Positions 44,068-52,845 of a stretch of DNA of 64,000 nucleotides are shown piece by piece (the stretch's first letter is position 1; each line of letters opens with the position of its first letter). This DNA is from Thiobacillus denitrificans (GTDB lineage: Bacteria > Pseudomonadota > Gammaproteobacteria > Burkholderiales > Thiobacillaceae). Under the pieces are notes generated by a model, which was not told the origin of the DNA, did not search any database, and saw nothing but the letters and a program-made list of their open reading frames with translations. The translations under genes were made by a program, and so were the position numbers. Where the stretch lies: positions 60,578 to 124,577 of the forward strand of contig DDRS01000040.1 of assembly GCA_002343685.1 (NCBI GenBank), in the 5' to 3' direction.

Positions 44068-44555
44068 ACATGCTCGACCTCATCGTGGTGCTGGTGCTGG
44101 TCCTGACCGTGGTGCGCGGACTGATGCGCGGCATGGTCGATACGCTGTTTTCGCTGGTGGCCTGGGTTCTCGCGTTTGCGCTGGGCAAATGGGGTGCCTT
44201 GCTGGTGGCGCCGCTTCTGCCGATTGGCATCGAGAGCCAGGGCATCCGCTATTTTGCCGGCTTTGCCGTGGTTTTTCTGGTGGTGCTGATCGGCGTATTG
44301 CTGCTGGGACATGTCCTGTCTTCGCTGGTCAAGGCGGTGGGGCTGGGCGGAGCCGACAAGGTGCTGGGTGGCGTGCTGGGACTGGCCAAGGGGCTGGCGA
44401 TCCTGGTTGGCCTGACGCTCGCGGCCGGACTGACTTCGCTGCCGCGTGCCGAGTTCTGGAAGCAGGCCCGATTGTCGGGCAGCCTGCAGGCGATGGCACA
44501 GCGCGCCTTGCCGCTGGTGCCGGCCGACGTGGCGAAATACATTCGCTTTGAATAA
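44064..44555 (+). CDS. cvpA: CvpA-family membrane protein
   Basis: A 163-residue inner-membrane protein with four hydrophobic helices, matching CvpA: LDLIVVLVLVLTVVRGLMRGMVDTLFSLVAW at the start and GGVLGLAKGL in the third segment. CvpA is linked to colicin V production and envelope stress and usually precedes purF, as here (21 nt before). Translation overlaps the SPOR gene. Confidence 0.93.
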   Translation: MNMLDLIVVLVLVLTVVRGLMRGMVDTLFSLVAWVLAFALGKWGALLVAPLLPIGIESQGIRYFAGFAVVFLVVLIGVLLLGHVLSSLVKAVGLGGADKVLGGVLGLAKGLAILVGLTLAAGLTSLPRAEFWKQARLSGSLQAMAQRALPLVPADVAKYIRFE

Positions 44556-44576
44556 CTTTATGGACGGGTGCACATC

Positions 44577-46100
44577 ATGTGCGGGGTAATCGGAGTCGTT
44601 TCCAATTCGGCAGCCAATCAGCTTCTGTATGACGGACTGATGGTGTTGCAGCATCGTGGCCAGGATGCTGCAGGCATCGTGACAGCGGAAGAAAGCCGTT
44701 TCCACATGCACAAGGGGCAGGGCCTGGCGCGCGACGTGTTCCGTACCCGCGACATGCGCAACCTGCTGGGCGACATGGGGGTGGCGCACGTACGCTATCC
44801 CACTGCGGGCAGCGCGTCGTCGTCGGCCGAGTCGCAGCCGTTCTACGTGAACTCGCCGTACGGCATCGTGTTGGGGCACAACGGCAACCTCACCAATACC
44901 CACGAACTCAAGGAATCGCTGTTCCGCGCCGACCTGCGCCACGTCAACACCAACTCGGATTCCGAGGTGCTGCTGAATGTACTGGCGCATGAACTGCAGG
45001 TACGTGCTTCCGGGCGGCAATTGAATCTGGACACGATCTTCGGCGCCGTGTCGGGCGTGCATGCGCGCTGCAAGGGGGCCTATGCCGTGACAGCCTTCAT
45101 CGCCGGCTACGGCCTGCTGGCTTTCCGCGATCCCTACGGTATCCGGCCGCTGGTGATCGGGGTCAACGATCAGGTCACGCCGCACGAATACATCGTCGCG
45201 TCGGAGAGTGTGGCGATCGATACGCTCGGTTTCCGGCTGTTGCGTGACGTGGCCCCAGGCGAAGCGGTGTTCATCGATTACCAGCGCAAGCTGCACAGCC
45301 GCCAGTGCAGCGACAAGGCGGTGCTCAATCCCTGCATTTTCGAGTATGTGTATCTCGCGCGCCCCGACTCGGTGATGGACGGCGTCTCGGTCTACAGTAC
45401 GCGGCTGGCCATGGGAGAGTCGCTGGCCGAAAAGATCAAGCGCGAATTCTCCCACCTGAAGATCGACGTGGTCATCCCGATTCCCGACACCAGCCGGCCC
45501 TCGGCGCTGCAGCTGGCGAATCATCTCAACGTGCCATACCGCGAAGGCTTCATCAAGAACCGTTACATCGGCCGCACCTTCATCATGCCGGGGCAGGCGC
45601 TGCGCAAGAAATCGGTGCGGCAGAAGCTCAACGCCATCGGCGAGGAGTTCAAAGGCAGGAACGTGCTGCTGGTCGACGATTCCATCGTGCGTGGCACCAC
45701 CAGCCGCGAGATCGTGCAGATGGCGCGCGATGCCGGCGCCACCAAGGTGTACTTTGCCTCGGCCTCGCCGCCGGTGCGCTTCTCCAATGTCTATGGCATC
45801 GACATGCCGACACGCAACGAGTTGATCGCCAACGGTCGTACCGATGACGAGATCGCGCGCGAAATCGGCTGTGATGCCTTGATCTACCAGGACATCGATG
45901 CCATGGTCGCCGCAGTCAGGGTGGGCAACCCGGCGATTCCCGATTTCGATACCTCGTGCTTCGACGGCCGCTACATCACGGGCGACGTGACGCCGGAATA
46001 CCTGAATTACGTCGAGGCGGTGCGCAATGGCGAAACACCGCCGCCTTCGGCCCTGTCGACCCAGCAACTCGACCTCAACCTGGCGACGAATAACGGTTGA
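44577..46100 (+). CDS. purF: Amidophosphoribosyltransferase PurF
   Basis: A 507-residue enzyme of the first purine step, making phosphoribosylamine from PRPP and glutamine. ATG 44577 places the nucleophilic cysteine at residue 2 (MCGVIGVVS), which becomes N-terminal after Met removal; GTG 44568 in frame is not suitable for that reason. The glutaminase part has LGHNGNLTN, and the PRPP loop is VLLVDDSIVRGTTSREIV (about 363-380). Length is standard. It ends at 46100, within the metZ promoter. Confidence 0.98.
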   Translation: MCGVIGVVSNSAANQLLYDGLMVLQHRGQDAAGIVTAEESRFHMHKGQGLARDVFRTRDMRNLLGDMGVAHVRYPTAGSASSSAESQPFYVNSPYGIVLGHNGNLTNTHELKESLFRADLRHVNTNSDSEVLLNVLAHELQVRASGRQLNLDTIFGAVSGVHARCKGAYAVTAFIAGYGLLAFRDPYGIRPLVIGVNDQVTPHEYIVASESVAIDTLGFRLLRDVAPGEAVFIDYQRKLHSRQCSDKAVLNPCIFEYVYLARPDSVMDGVSVYSTRLAMGESLAEKIKREFSHLKIDVVIPIPDTSRPSALQLANHLNVPYREGFIKNRYIGRTFIMPGQALRKKSVRQKLNAIGEEFKGRNVLLVDDSIVRGTTSREIVQMARDAGATKVYFASASPPVRFSNVYGIDMPTRNELIANGRTDDEIAREIGCDALIYQDIDAMVAAVRVGNPAIPDFDTSCFDGRYITGDVTPEYLNYVEAVRNGETPPPSALSTQQLDLNLATNNG

Positions 46101-46125
46101 CCGCGTCTGGCACCGGGCGTAAATT
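46097..46125 (+). promoter_or_regulatory. Predicted metZ promoter
   Basis: TTGACC (46097-46102), a 17-nt spacer, and TAAATT (46120-46125) make a good sigma70-type promoter. It overlaps the purF stop codon. The predicted start at about 46132 falls at the first base pair of the riboswitch-like stem. Confidence 0.65.
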
Positions 46126-46130
46126 GTTCC

Positions 46131-46192
46131 CGGCGCCGATTTGAACTTCAGCTTGCGGGCGCTTGATAAATTCGGCTAAAGCGTCGCTAGGG
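46131..46192 (+). promoter_or_regulatory. Probable SAM-II (SAM-alpha) riboswitch upstream of metZ
   Basis: The leader shows the order of conserved blocks I remember for SAM-II: stem GGCGCC (46132-46137) pairing with GGCGCT (46158-46163), loop block GATTTG (46138-46143), AGCTTGC (46150-46156), GATAAA (46165-46170) and GCTAAA (46175-46180). A pseudoknot can form between TGAA (46142-46145) and TTCG (46171-46174). SAM-II controls methionine genes including metZ. A terminator follows and metZ starts at 46246, so S-adenosylmethionine would switch metZ off. No model search was run. Confidence 0.8.
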
Positions 46193-46195
46193 AAA

Positions 46196-46230
46196 CCCCG
46201 AACCGCGCGGCCGTTCGGGGTTTTTTATTT
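46196..46230 (+). terminator. Intrinsic terminator in the metZ leader
   Basis: CCCCGAAC and GTTCGGGG form an 8-bp stem around a 9-nt loop (46196-46220), followed by TTTTTTATTT. It lies 15 nt before metZ ATG. It can end purF transcripts and, downstream of the riboswitch-like sequence, act as the expression platform for metZ. Confidence 0.88.
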
Positions 46231-46245
46231 TGTTTGGGACCAGAC

Positions 46246-47418
46246 ATGAACAACGACGAATACGACATCGAGACCCTGGCCGTGCGTGCCGGGACGGTAC
46301 GCAGCCAGTTCAACGAACACTCGGAGGCGATATTCCTGACTTCGAGCTTCATGTTCGGCAGCGCGGCGGAAGCGGCAGCGCGCTTCAAGGGCGAGCAGCC
46401 CGGGCCCATCTATGCGCGCTTCGCCAATCCCACCGTCAACATGATGGAAGCGCGGCTTGCCGCGCTGGAAGGCGCCGAGCGTTGCGTGGCGTTTTCCTCC
46501 GGCATGGCGTCGATCCTGGCGACCGTGATGGGACTGATGAAGGCGGGCGAGCATGTCGTCGCGTCGCGCTCGATCTTCGGCTCGACGGTGCAGCTGTTTT
46601 CCAACATCCTCGGGCGCTTCGGCGTCGAGACGACCTATGTGTCGCCGACCGACCCGGCGGAATGGCGGGCGGCGGTGAAGCCGAACACGAAACTGTTCTT
46701 CGTCGAGTCGCCGTCCAATCCGCTGACCGAGGTCAGCGATATCCGTGCGCTCGCAGACATCGCGCACGAAGTCGGCGCCTGGCTCGCGGTCGACAACTGC
46801 TTCTGTTCGCCCGCGCTGCAAAAGCCGCTCGAACTGGGCGCCGACATCGTGATCCACTCCGCCACCAAGTATCTCGACGGGCAGGGCAGGGTACTCGGCG
46901 GCGCCGTGCTGGGCAGCAAGGAGTTGATGGAGGGCGTGTTTACCTTCCTGCGCACGGCAGGTCCGACGCTGTCGGCGTTCAACGCGTGGGTGATCCTGAA
47001 AGGCATGGAAACGCTCTCGCTGCGCATGGAAGCGCATTCGCGGAATGCGCTGGCGCTGGCGCAATGGCTGGAGGCCCAGCCGCAGGTTGCGCGCGTGTGG
47101 TATCCGGGCCTGCCGTCGCATCCGCAGCACGAACTTGCAATGCGTCAGCAAAAAACCGGCGGCGGTATCGTCTCGTTTGAACTCAAGGGAGGCAAGGATG
47201 CAGCCTGGACGCTGATCGACGCGACGAAGCTGCTGTCGATTACCGCCAACCTCGGCGATACCAAATCCACGATCACGCATCCCGCGTCGACCACGCACAG
47301 CCGCATGACGATAGAACAGCGCGCTGCAGCCGGCATCAGCGACGGACTGGTGCGCATTGCTGCGGGCCTCGAGTCGGTGGCCGACATCCAGGCGGACCTG
47401 GCGCGCGGGCTGGCGTGA
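46246..47418 (+). CDS. metZ: O-succinylhomoserine sulfhydrylase MetZ
   Basis: A 390-residue PLP enzyme of the Cys/Met-metabolism family. It makes homocysteine from O-succinylhomoserine and sulfide. The PLP lysine is K208 in IHSATKYLDGQGRV. Other motifs are RFANPTVNMMEARLA (about 52-66) and CVAFSSGMASILA (about 81-93). It has the shorter length and sequence of MetZ rather than MetB. ATG 46246 follows the leader terminator; TTG 46234 is a possible earlier start. The stop overlaps the next start. Confidence 0.93.
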   Translation: MNNDEYDIETLAVRAGTVRSQFNEHSEAIFLTSSFMFGSAAEAAARFKGEQPGPIYARFANPTVNMMEARLAALEGAERCVAFSSGMASILATVMGLMKAGEHVVASRSIFGSTVQLFSNILGRFGVETTYVSPTDPAEWRAAVKPNTKLFFVESPSNPLTEVSDIRALADIAHEVGAWLAVDNCFCSPALQKPLELGADIVIHSATKYLDGQGRVLGGAVLGSKELMEGVFTFLRTAGPTLSAFNAWVILKGMETLSLRMEAHSRNALALAQWLEAQPQVARVWYPGLPSHPQHELAMRQQKTGGGIVSFELKGGKDAAWTLIDATKLLSITANLGDTKSTITHPASTTHSRMTIEQRAAAGISDGLVRIAAGLESVADIQADLARGLA

Positions 47419-48068
47419 TGAAAGCGCTGTTCGGCATTCTCGCGCTGGGTATGGGGGTTGCCCATGCAGCCGACATGACGATATTGCGCTATGTCGACCA
47501 GGATCCTGGCGATCCCCCCTATGTGACGCGCATTCTGGTCACCCCGGATTTCATGCGCATGGACAGTGGCGAGGACGCGGGCGATTTCACCCTGCTGGAT
47601 CGGCAGCGTCGCGTGGTTGTCAACGTCATGCGTGACAGCAAGCTGGCGATGGTGTTTGCGCCCGGCGTACTGCCGCCGAAACCGGCGGACTGGGCTCCCC
47701 GGCTGGAAGCGGGCGAGGCCGTTCGCGGCGGCCGGCGCTTCACCCTGACGCTCAAGGATGTCGTATGCAGCGAAGGTATTGCCGTCAAGCATGCCATGGA
47801 CGCGGCACGCGCGATGGGCGAGCTGAAATCCATCCTCGCCGCGACCCAATACCGGGTGTGGAAGGAGTCGCCGCCGGACATGCGGCATGACTGCGATCTG
47901 GCGAATCAGGTGTGGAACGTGGATGCCACGCTTACGTTGGGCGTGCCGCTCGAGGAGCGCGAGTTTACTGGGCGATCGCGCAAACTCGAGAGCGAAACCC
48001 GGCAACCGGTGGATCCCGCGCTGTTCCGCGTGCCGGAAGGCATGACGGAGATCAATGCACCGTCATAG
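47418..48068 (+). CDS. Hypothetical exported protein, 216 aa
   Basis: A 216-residue protein with a short signal peptide (about 1-18, VAHAAD) and a beta-rich mature part; no family is recognised. It has two cysteines, in VVCSEG and DCDLANQ, that could form a disulfide. Start ATG 47418 overlaps the metZ stop by one base (TGATG), suggesting coupled translation, though no methionine-related function is visible. It overlaps the convergent lpxH end by 6 nt. Function unknown. Confidence 0.7.
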   Translation: MKALFGILALGMGVAHAADMTILRYVDQDPGDPPYVTRILVTPDFMRMDSGEDAGDFTLLDRQRRVVVNVMRDSKLAMVFAPGVLPPKPADWAPRLEAGEAVRGGRRFTLTLKDVVCSEGIAVKHAMDAARAMGELKSILAATQYRVWKESPPDMRHDCDLANQVWNVDATLTLGVPLEEREFTGRSRKLESETRQPVDPALFRVPEGMTEINAPS

Positions 48069-48812
48069 CGTATCCACCTGCAGTGTGCAGCCCGCGGCGT
48101 CGCACGTGACATAGCCCCAGCGGGTATACCAGTCCGGCACCACCCAGCGCTCGCATGCGTGGCCGTCAACCGTAAGCGCATGTCGTGCGGGGCGATGGGT
48201 ATGCCCGTGGATCAGGCGGCAGGCCTGGTATTCGCGCAGCACACGCACCACCTCGCCAGCATTCACATCCATGATCTCTGCGGCTTTGTGCGCCTTGGCT
48301 GCTTCGCTGCCCGCCCGAGCCTGGCGGGCCATGCGCTGGCGCAGCGCCCGGGGCAGGCAGCGCAGGAACGCACGCGTCAGCGGATGGCGGACGCGGCGGC
48401 GAAAGGCTTGGTAGGCGGTGTCGTCGGTACACAGGGCGTCGCCGTGCATCAGCAGCGTCGGCACCCCATACAGGTCGATCCGTGCCGGATCGGCGATCAG
48501 CGCCATGCCGGACCGTGCAGCGTAGCGTTCGGCCAGCATGAAGTCGCGGTTGCCGTGCATGAAGTACACCTGCGTGCCCGCTGTGGCCAGCGCCGCGAGC
48601 CGGCGCGCCGTGTCGCCGGCAACTTGCTCGCCGTGGTCGTCGCCGATCCAGGCCTCGAACAGGTCGCCCAGGATGTAGAGCGCGTCCGCACCAGCCACCT
48701 CGTCCTGCAGGAAGCGAAAAAAACGCCCGGTGGCAGCCGGGCGTTCGTCGGTGAGGTGCAAGTCGGCAACGAAATAGGTGCGGCCTGCGCCTGGTTTTGA
48801 GGTCAGGCTCAC
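48063..48812 (-). CDS. lpxH: UDP-2,3-diacylglucosamine diphosphatase LpxH
   Basis: A 249-residue metallophosphoesterase that makes lipid X in lipid A synthesis. The metal motifs are D17 and H19 (VADLHL), GDLFE (about 49-53), GNRDFML (about 86-92, HGNRD type), HGD (about 122-124) and HGHTHRP near the C-terminus. The length fits. The stop overlaps the convergent 47418-48068 gene by 6 nt. It is 8 nt downstream of ppiB on the same strand. Confidence 0.95.
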   Translation of the reverse strand: MSLTSKPGAGRTYFVADLHLTDERPAATGRFFRFLQDEVAGADALYILGDLFEAWIGDDHGEQVAGDTARRLAALATAGTQVYFMHGNRDFMLAERYAARSGMALIADPARIDLYGVPTLLMHGDALCTDDTAYQAFRRRVRHPLTRAFLRCLPRALRQRMARQARAGSEAAKAHKAAEIMDVNAGEVVRVLREYQACRLIHGHTHRPARHALTVDGHACERWVVPDWYTRWGYVTCDAAGCTLQVDTL

Positions 48813-48820
48813 CGGGCCGG

Positions 48821-49312
48821 TCAGGCGATTTCAGCCTTCGTGATCACCACGTCCTCCAGCGGTACGTCCTGGTGCCCGGCGCGGTTGCCGGTCTTCACCT
48901 TCTTGATCGCGTCGACCACGTCCATGCCCTCGACCACCTTGCCGAACACGGCATAGCCGTAGCCCTGCGGGGTAGGGGCGGTGAAATTGAGGAAGCTGTT
49001 GTTGGCGACGTTGATGAAGAACTGCGCCGTGGCCGAATTGGGATTGGGCGTACGTGCCATGGCAATGGTGTAGGCCTCGTTCTTGAGGCCGTTGGAGGCT
49101 TCGTTCTCGATCGCGTCGCGGGTGGGTTTCTGCGTCATGCCGGGTTCGAAGCCGCCGCCCTGGATCATGAAGCCGTCGATTACGCGATGGAAGATCGTGC
49201 CGTCGAAAAAGCCGTCACGCACGTACTGCAGGAAGTTTTCCACCGTCTTCGGCGCCTTTTCGGCGTCGAGTTCGAGGGTGATGATGCCGTGATTCGTATG
49301 CAGCTTGACCAT
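48821..49312 (-). CDS. ppiB: Peptidyl-prolyl cis-trans isomerase B (cyclophilin)
   Basis: A 163-residue cytoplasmic cyclophilin with no signal peptide. It catalyses proline isomerisation in protein folding. The core reads TNHGIITLELDAEKAPKTVENFLQY, then FHRVIDGFMIQGGGF with the active-site Arg and Phe, and NPNSATAQFFINVANN. Length is normal. It lies between the TPR gene and lpxH, all leftward, an order seen in related genomes. Confidence 0.96.
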   Translation of the reverse strand: MVKLHTNHGIITLELDAEKAPKTVENFLQYVRDGFFDGTIFHRVIDGFMIQGGGFEPGMTQKPTRDAIENEASNGLKNEAYTIAMARTPNPNSATAQFFINVANNSFLNFTAPTPQGYGYAVFGKVVEGMDVVDAIKKVKTGNRAGHQDVPLEDVVITKAEIA

Positions 49313-49387
49313 GTGGAGTCCTATGGAAAATTTACAGGGATGAGTGGGCTCGAGGCCGCGTTGCAGGCACCGCGAGGGCTGCCTTTA

Positions 49388-49951
49388 TTATTTTTTTGTC
49401 GATTGGGCGGAACCCGACACGGGTTTGCCCGCCGATTTTGTTGCCTGGCCACCGAGCATGTTCTGGATCAGCTTGAGCCTTGATTGTGCGGCCTGGTTGC
49501 CATTGTCCAGTGCCAGAACCTTGCCATACTCGATCGCCGCCATTTTGGCATAAATGTCACCGAGGTTCTCGTGCGCGGTGGCATAGTCGGGATGGGTTCG
49601 AATGGCCATTTCGAGGGCGTTCCGGGCCAGCTCGTAGCGGCCCTGCGAAGCATAGAGCACGGCCAGGTTGTTGTAGGGCTCGGGCAGTTCGGGGTAATTT
49701 TCGGTCAGGCTCTTGAACACGTCGATGGCATCGTTGGTCTTGCCCAGGTCGCCGAGGATCAGGCCTTTCAGGAACAGGGCTTGCGCATCTTTCGGCTTGT
49801 TGGCCAGATAACGGTTGGCCCGGTCGAGCGCGGCGGTCAGTTCGCCCTTGCGGAACTGCAGGTTGATGTCCTGGATTTCATCGGCCTGCACGGGGAGGCC
49901 GATGAGCATGACGCCGGCAATAACGGCGGCAAGGAAACGCGACAAGGCCAT
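49388..49951 (-). CDS. Exported TPR-repeat protein
   Basis: A 187-residue protein with a signal peptide (about 1-23) and about three TPR repeats (ALDRANRYLANKPKDAQALF, KGLILGDLGKTNDAIDVF, PYNNLAVLYASQGRYELARNAL), then a low-complexity Ser/Lys tail. The last repeat is partly degenerate. TPRs mediate protein contacts; the target is unknown. The start is uncertain (ATG 49951 or ATG 49969). It is transcribed with ppiB and lpxH and divergent from cysS. Confidence 0.82.
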   Translation of the reverse strand: MALSRFLAAVIAGVMLIGLPVQADEIQDINLQFRKGELTAALDRANRYLANKPKDAQALFLKGLILGDLGKTNDAIDVFKSLTENYPELPEPYNNLAVLYASQGRYELARNALEMAIRTHPDYATAHENLGDIYAKMAAIEYGKVLALDNGNQAAQSRLKLIQNMLGGQATKSAGKPVSGSAQSTKK

Positions 49952-50068
49952 GTGATATGCTCGGATCATCTTGGGAAGCCGGCATTCTAACAACATCGAC
50001 CCCGCTAAGACAGTCGGTGCGCCGCCCCGGACCGCCCCCTGACATTTCGCCCCAGGCCTGTTCGCACC

Positions 50069-51436
50069 ATGCTGCACATTACCAATTCCCTCACGCGCAC
50101 CAAGGAAGAGTTCGTCCCGCTCACGCCAGGCGTCGTCCGCATGTACGTCTGCGGCATGACGGTATATGACCTGTGCCATCTGGGCCACGCGCGCGTATTC
50201 GTGGTGTTCGACATGGTGACGCGCTGGCTGCGCGCCAGCGGCTACCGGGTCGAATACGTCCGCAACATCACCGACATCGACGACAAGATCATCAAGCGCG
50301 CGCATGACAATGGCGAAACGCCGGCCGAGCTGACCGGGCGTTTCATTGCGGCGATGCACGAGGACGAGCGTGCGCTGGGCGTGCTGCCGCCCGACCATGA
50401 GCCGCGTGCGACCGAGTATGTGGCGCAGATGCTGGCGCTCATCGGACAACTGGTCCGCAATGGCCTGGCCTACCCGGCGCCCAACGGCGACGTGTACTAC
50501 AGCGTGCGTGCCTTTCCGGCATACGGGCGGCTATCCGGGAAAAGCCTCGATGAATTGCGCGCAGGCGAGCGCGTGGATATCGATCCCAACAAGCGTGATC
50601 CGATGGATTTCGTGTTGTGGAAAGCCGCCAAGCCCGGCGAGCCGGCATGGGCATCGCCATGGGGGCCGGGGCGTCCCGGCTGGCACATCGAATGCTCCGC
50701 GATGAGCGCGGAACTGCTCGGCAGGCATTTCGATATCCACGGTGGCGGCCAGGACCTGCAGTTTCCCCACCACGAAAACGAGATCGCCCAGTCCGAGGGT
50801 GCCCATGGCTGTACCTTCGTCAACTACTGGCTGCATAACGGCTTCGTCCGCGTGGACAACGAGAAGATGTCGAAGTCGCTCGGCAATTTCTTCACCATCC
50901 GCGAGGTGCTGGCGAAATACGACGCCGAGGTGGTGCGCTTTTTCATCCTGCGAGCCCATTACCGCAGCCCGCTGAACTACTCGGATGCGCACCTTGATGA
51001 CGCCAAGGGTGCGCTGACGCGGTTGTACACGGCGTTGAAGAATGCACCTGTCAATATGCCCGCCCCAGACTGGACACAGCCGGCCGCCCAGCGTTTCAAG
51101 GCGGCGATGGACGACGATTTCAATACCCCGGAGGCGCTTGCCGTCCTGTTCGAACTGGCCGGCGAGGCCAATCGCGGCGATATCGCCGCCGCGACGGCGC
51201 TGCGCAGCCTGGGCGCGGTGCTCGGCCTGCTGCAACGCGAGGCCGCGGATTTTCTGCAGGCCGGGAGCGCGACCACCGGCCTGTCCGAAGCCGAGATCGA
51301 CGCTTTGATCGCAGCGCGTCAGGCGGCGCGCAAGGCGAAGGATTTTGCCGAGTCCGACCGTATTCGAGACACGTTGGCGGCGGCCGGCATCGTTCTGGAG
51401 GACGGCGCCGGCGGGACCACCTGGCGCCGTGCCTGA
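50069..51436 (+). CDS. cysS: Cysteinyl-tRNA synthetase
   Basis: A 455-residue class I enzyme that charges tRNA-Cys. The zinc cysteine is C28 (YVCGMTVYD), the HIGH motif is HLGH at 37-40, and the KMSKS motif lies in NEKMSKSLGNF at about 266-276. The middle HGGGQDLQFPHHENEIAQSE carries the other zinc ligands. The length is typical. It is divergent from the TPR-ppiB-lpxH group. Confidence 0.98.
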   Translation: MLHITNSLTRTKEEFVPLTPGVVRMYVCGMTVYDLCHLGHARVFVVFDMVTRWLRASGYRVEYVRNITDIDDKIIKRAHDNGETPAELTGRFIAAMHEDERALGVLPPDHEPRATEYVAQMLALIGQLVRNGLAYPAPNGDVYYSVRAFPAYGRLSGKSLDELRAGERVDIDPNKRDPMDFVLWKAAKPGEPAWASPWGPGRPGWHIECSAMSAELLGRHFDIHGGGQDLQFPHHENEIAQSEGAHGCTFVNYWLHNGFVRVDNEKMSKSLGNFFTIREVLAKYDAEVVRFFILRAHYRSPLNYSDAHLDDAKGALTRLYTALKNAPVNMPAPDWTQPAAQRFKAAMDDDFNTPEALAVLFELAGEANRGDIAAATALRSLGAVLGLLQREAADFLQAGSATTGLSEAEIDALIAARQAARKAKDFAESDRIRDTLAAAGIVLEDGAGGTTWRRA

Positions 51437-51492
51437 ACGGCCTGGCGCGGGCAGGGGGGTAGTGTGTACCGCCACGGCAGGATAATGGCCGC

Positions 51493-51948
51493 ATGACATC
51501 CCGTGCTCTCGTCTTGGTAGGCGCCATGAATTGGGACAGGCCCGATTGGCGCGGCAGCTTCTATCCGGAAGACCTGCCGGATGATTGGATGTTGTCTTAT
51601 TACAACACGCAATTCCAGGCGGTCTACCTGCCGGCGGCTGTGTGGCAGACCGCATCGGATGCGATCTGGGCGCAATGGCTTGGCGATACTCAGGACGGAT
51701 TTTGTTTCGTGCTCGAGCCGGGCGACGCCGGGACGGTTCCACCGGTTTCGCCCCGCGTCCTGCTGGCGACGTCCGCATGGGCGGCGGCGCATGTCTGGTG
51801 GCTGGACCCAGCACCAGACATGCGCACACTGGCGCAGCGCATTGCGCAACAAGCGACAACCGGCGAGTCGCTCTTCGTCTTCAGCCAGAGTGGCGACCTC
51901 GTGCAACTGGAGCGGGTGAATAACCTGAAGCAGGTCATGGGTTATTGA
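51493..51948 (+). CDS. Hypothetical protein, 151 aa (possibly short DUF72-like)
   Basis: A 151-residue soluble protein. The N-terminal MNWDRPDWRGSFYPEDLPDD, followed by DWMLSYYNTQFQAVYLP, resembles the opening of the DUF72/YecE TIM-barrel family (about 240 aa), but the rest is too short for a complete barrel. It may be a shortened relative or an unrelated protein with a similar start. No catalytic features are evident. It lies between cysS and mlaF on the same strand. Function unknown. Confidence 0.6.
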   Translation: MTSRALVLVGAMNWDRPDWRGSFYPEDLPDDWMLSYYNTQFQAVYLPAAVWQTASDAIWAQWLGDTQDGFCFVLEPGDAGTVPPVSPRVLLATSAWAAAHVWWLDPAPDMRTLAQRIAQQATTGESLFVFSQSGDLVQLERVNNLKQVMGY

Positions 51949-52032
51949 ACAGGCGGGAAAACGCCTGCCAATGGCGGCGGAGGGCCTAGCTTCGGTAGAA
52001 TGCGGCCTCAACTAAAAAACAGGCCCGATTTC

Positions 52033-52845
52033 TTGCAAAACGATATTCTGGTCGAGATCGAAGATGCTGTATTTGGCTATGGCGCCCGGCCGGTTTTGAA
52101 GGGCATCAACCTGACCGCCAAACGGGGGCAGGTCGTGGCCATCATGGGCAGCAGCGGTTGCGGCAAAACCACCCTCCTGCGTCTGATCGGCGGCCAGATC
52201 AAAGCCGGCCGGGGCACAGTGCGTGTGGCAGGCGAGTCGCTGGGTGAGCTCGACCGGGCCGGCCTCTACCGGGTACGTCGCAAGATGGGCATGCTGTTTC
52301 AGTTCGGTGCGCTGTTCACCGACATGTCGGTGTTCGACAATGTGGCTTTCCAGCTGCGCGAGCACACCGACCTGCCGGAAGACGTCATCCGCGACCTGGT
52401 ACTGATGAAGCTGCATGCCGTCGGTTTGCGTGGTGCCGCCCACCTGATGCCCGCCGAACTTTCCGGCGGGATGGCGCGGCGCGTGGCGCTGGCCCGTGCG
52501 ATTGCGCTGGAACCCTCGCTGGTGATGTACGACGAGCCGTTTGCCGGCCTTGATCCCATTTCACTGGGCGTGACCGGCAATCTGATCCGGCGCCTGACCG
52601 ACACCTTGGGGCTGACTTCGCTGGTGGTTACGCACGACGTGCAGGAATCGCTGAAAATCGTCGACTACGTCTATTTCGTTTCCGAAGGCGTGATCGTGGC
52701 AGAGGGCACGGCAGCGGAGATCCGGGCGTCCGGACTCCCCTATGTGCATCAGTTCGTGCATGGCGAGTCCGATGGACCGGTACCGTTCCACTATCCGGCA
52801 CCGCCCTACGTCGACGACCTTAGGTTGGGAGCGCAGAGTGCTTAA
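52033..52845 (+). CDS. mlaF: Phospholipid transport ABC ATPase MlaF
   Basis: A 270-residue ABC ATPase of the Mla system, which moves phospholipids between membranes. Walker A is MGSSGCGKTT, the signature is LSGGMARRVALARAI (MlaF-type LSGGM), and Walker B is LVMYDEPFAGLDPIS. The start TTG 52033 gives the normal N-terminal length; ATG 52000 is possible, but TAGAAT at 51996-52001 looks like a promoter -10 element, which would place that ATG at or before the transcript start. Overlaps mlaE by 8 nt. Confidence 0.95.
   Translation: MQNDILVEIEDAVFGYGARPVLKGINLTAKRGQVVAIMGSSGCGKTTLLRLIGGQIKAGRGTVRVAGESLGELDRAGLYRVRRKMGMLFQFGALFTDMSVFDNVAFQLREHTDLPEDVIRDLVLMKLHAVGLRGAAHLMPAELSGGMARRVALARAIALEPSLVMYDEPFAGLDPISLGVTGNLIRRLTDTLGLTSLVVTHDVQESLKIVDYVYFVSEGVIVAEGTAAEIRASGLPYVHQFVHGESDGPVPFHYPAPPYVDDLRLGAQSA

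Noticed and set aside
46141..46170. Alternative metZ promoter TTGAAC...GATAAA
   Set aside because: It falls inside the riboswitch-like blocks, and the upstream TTGACC-17-TAAATT is better placed.
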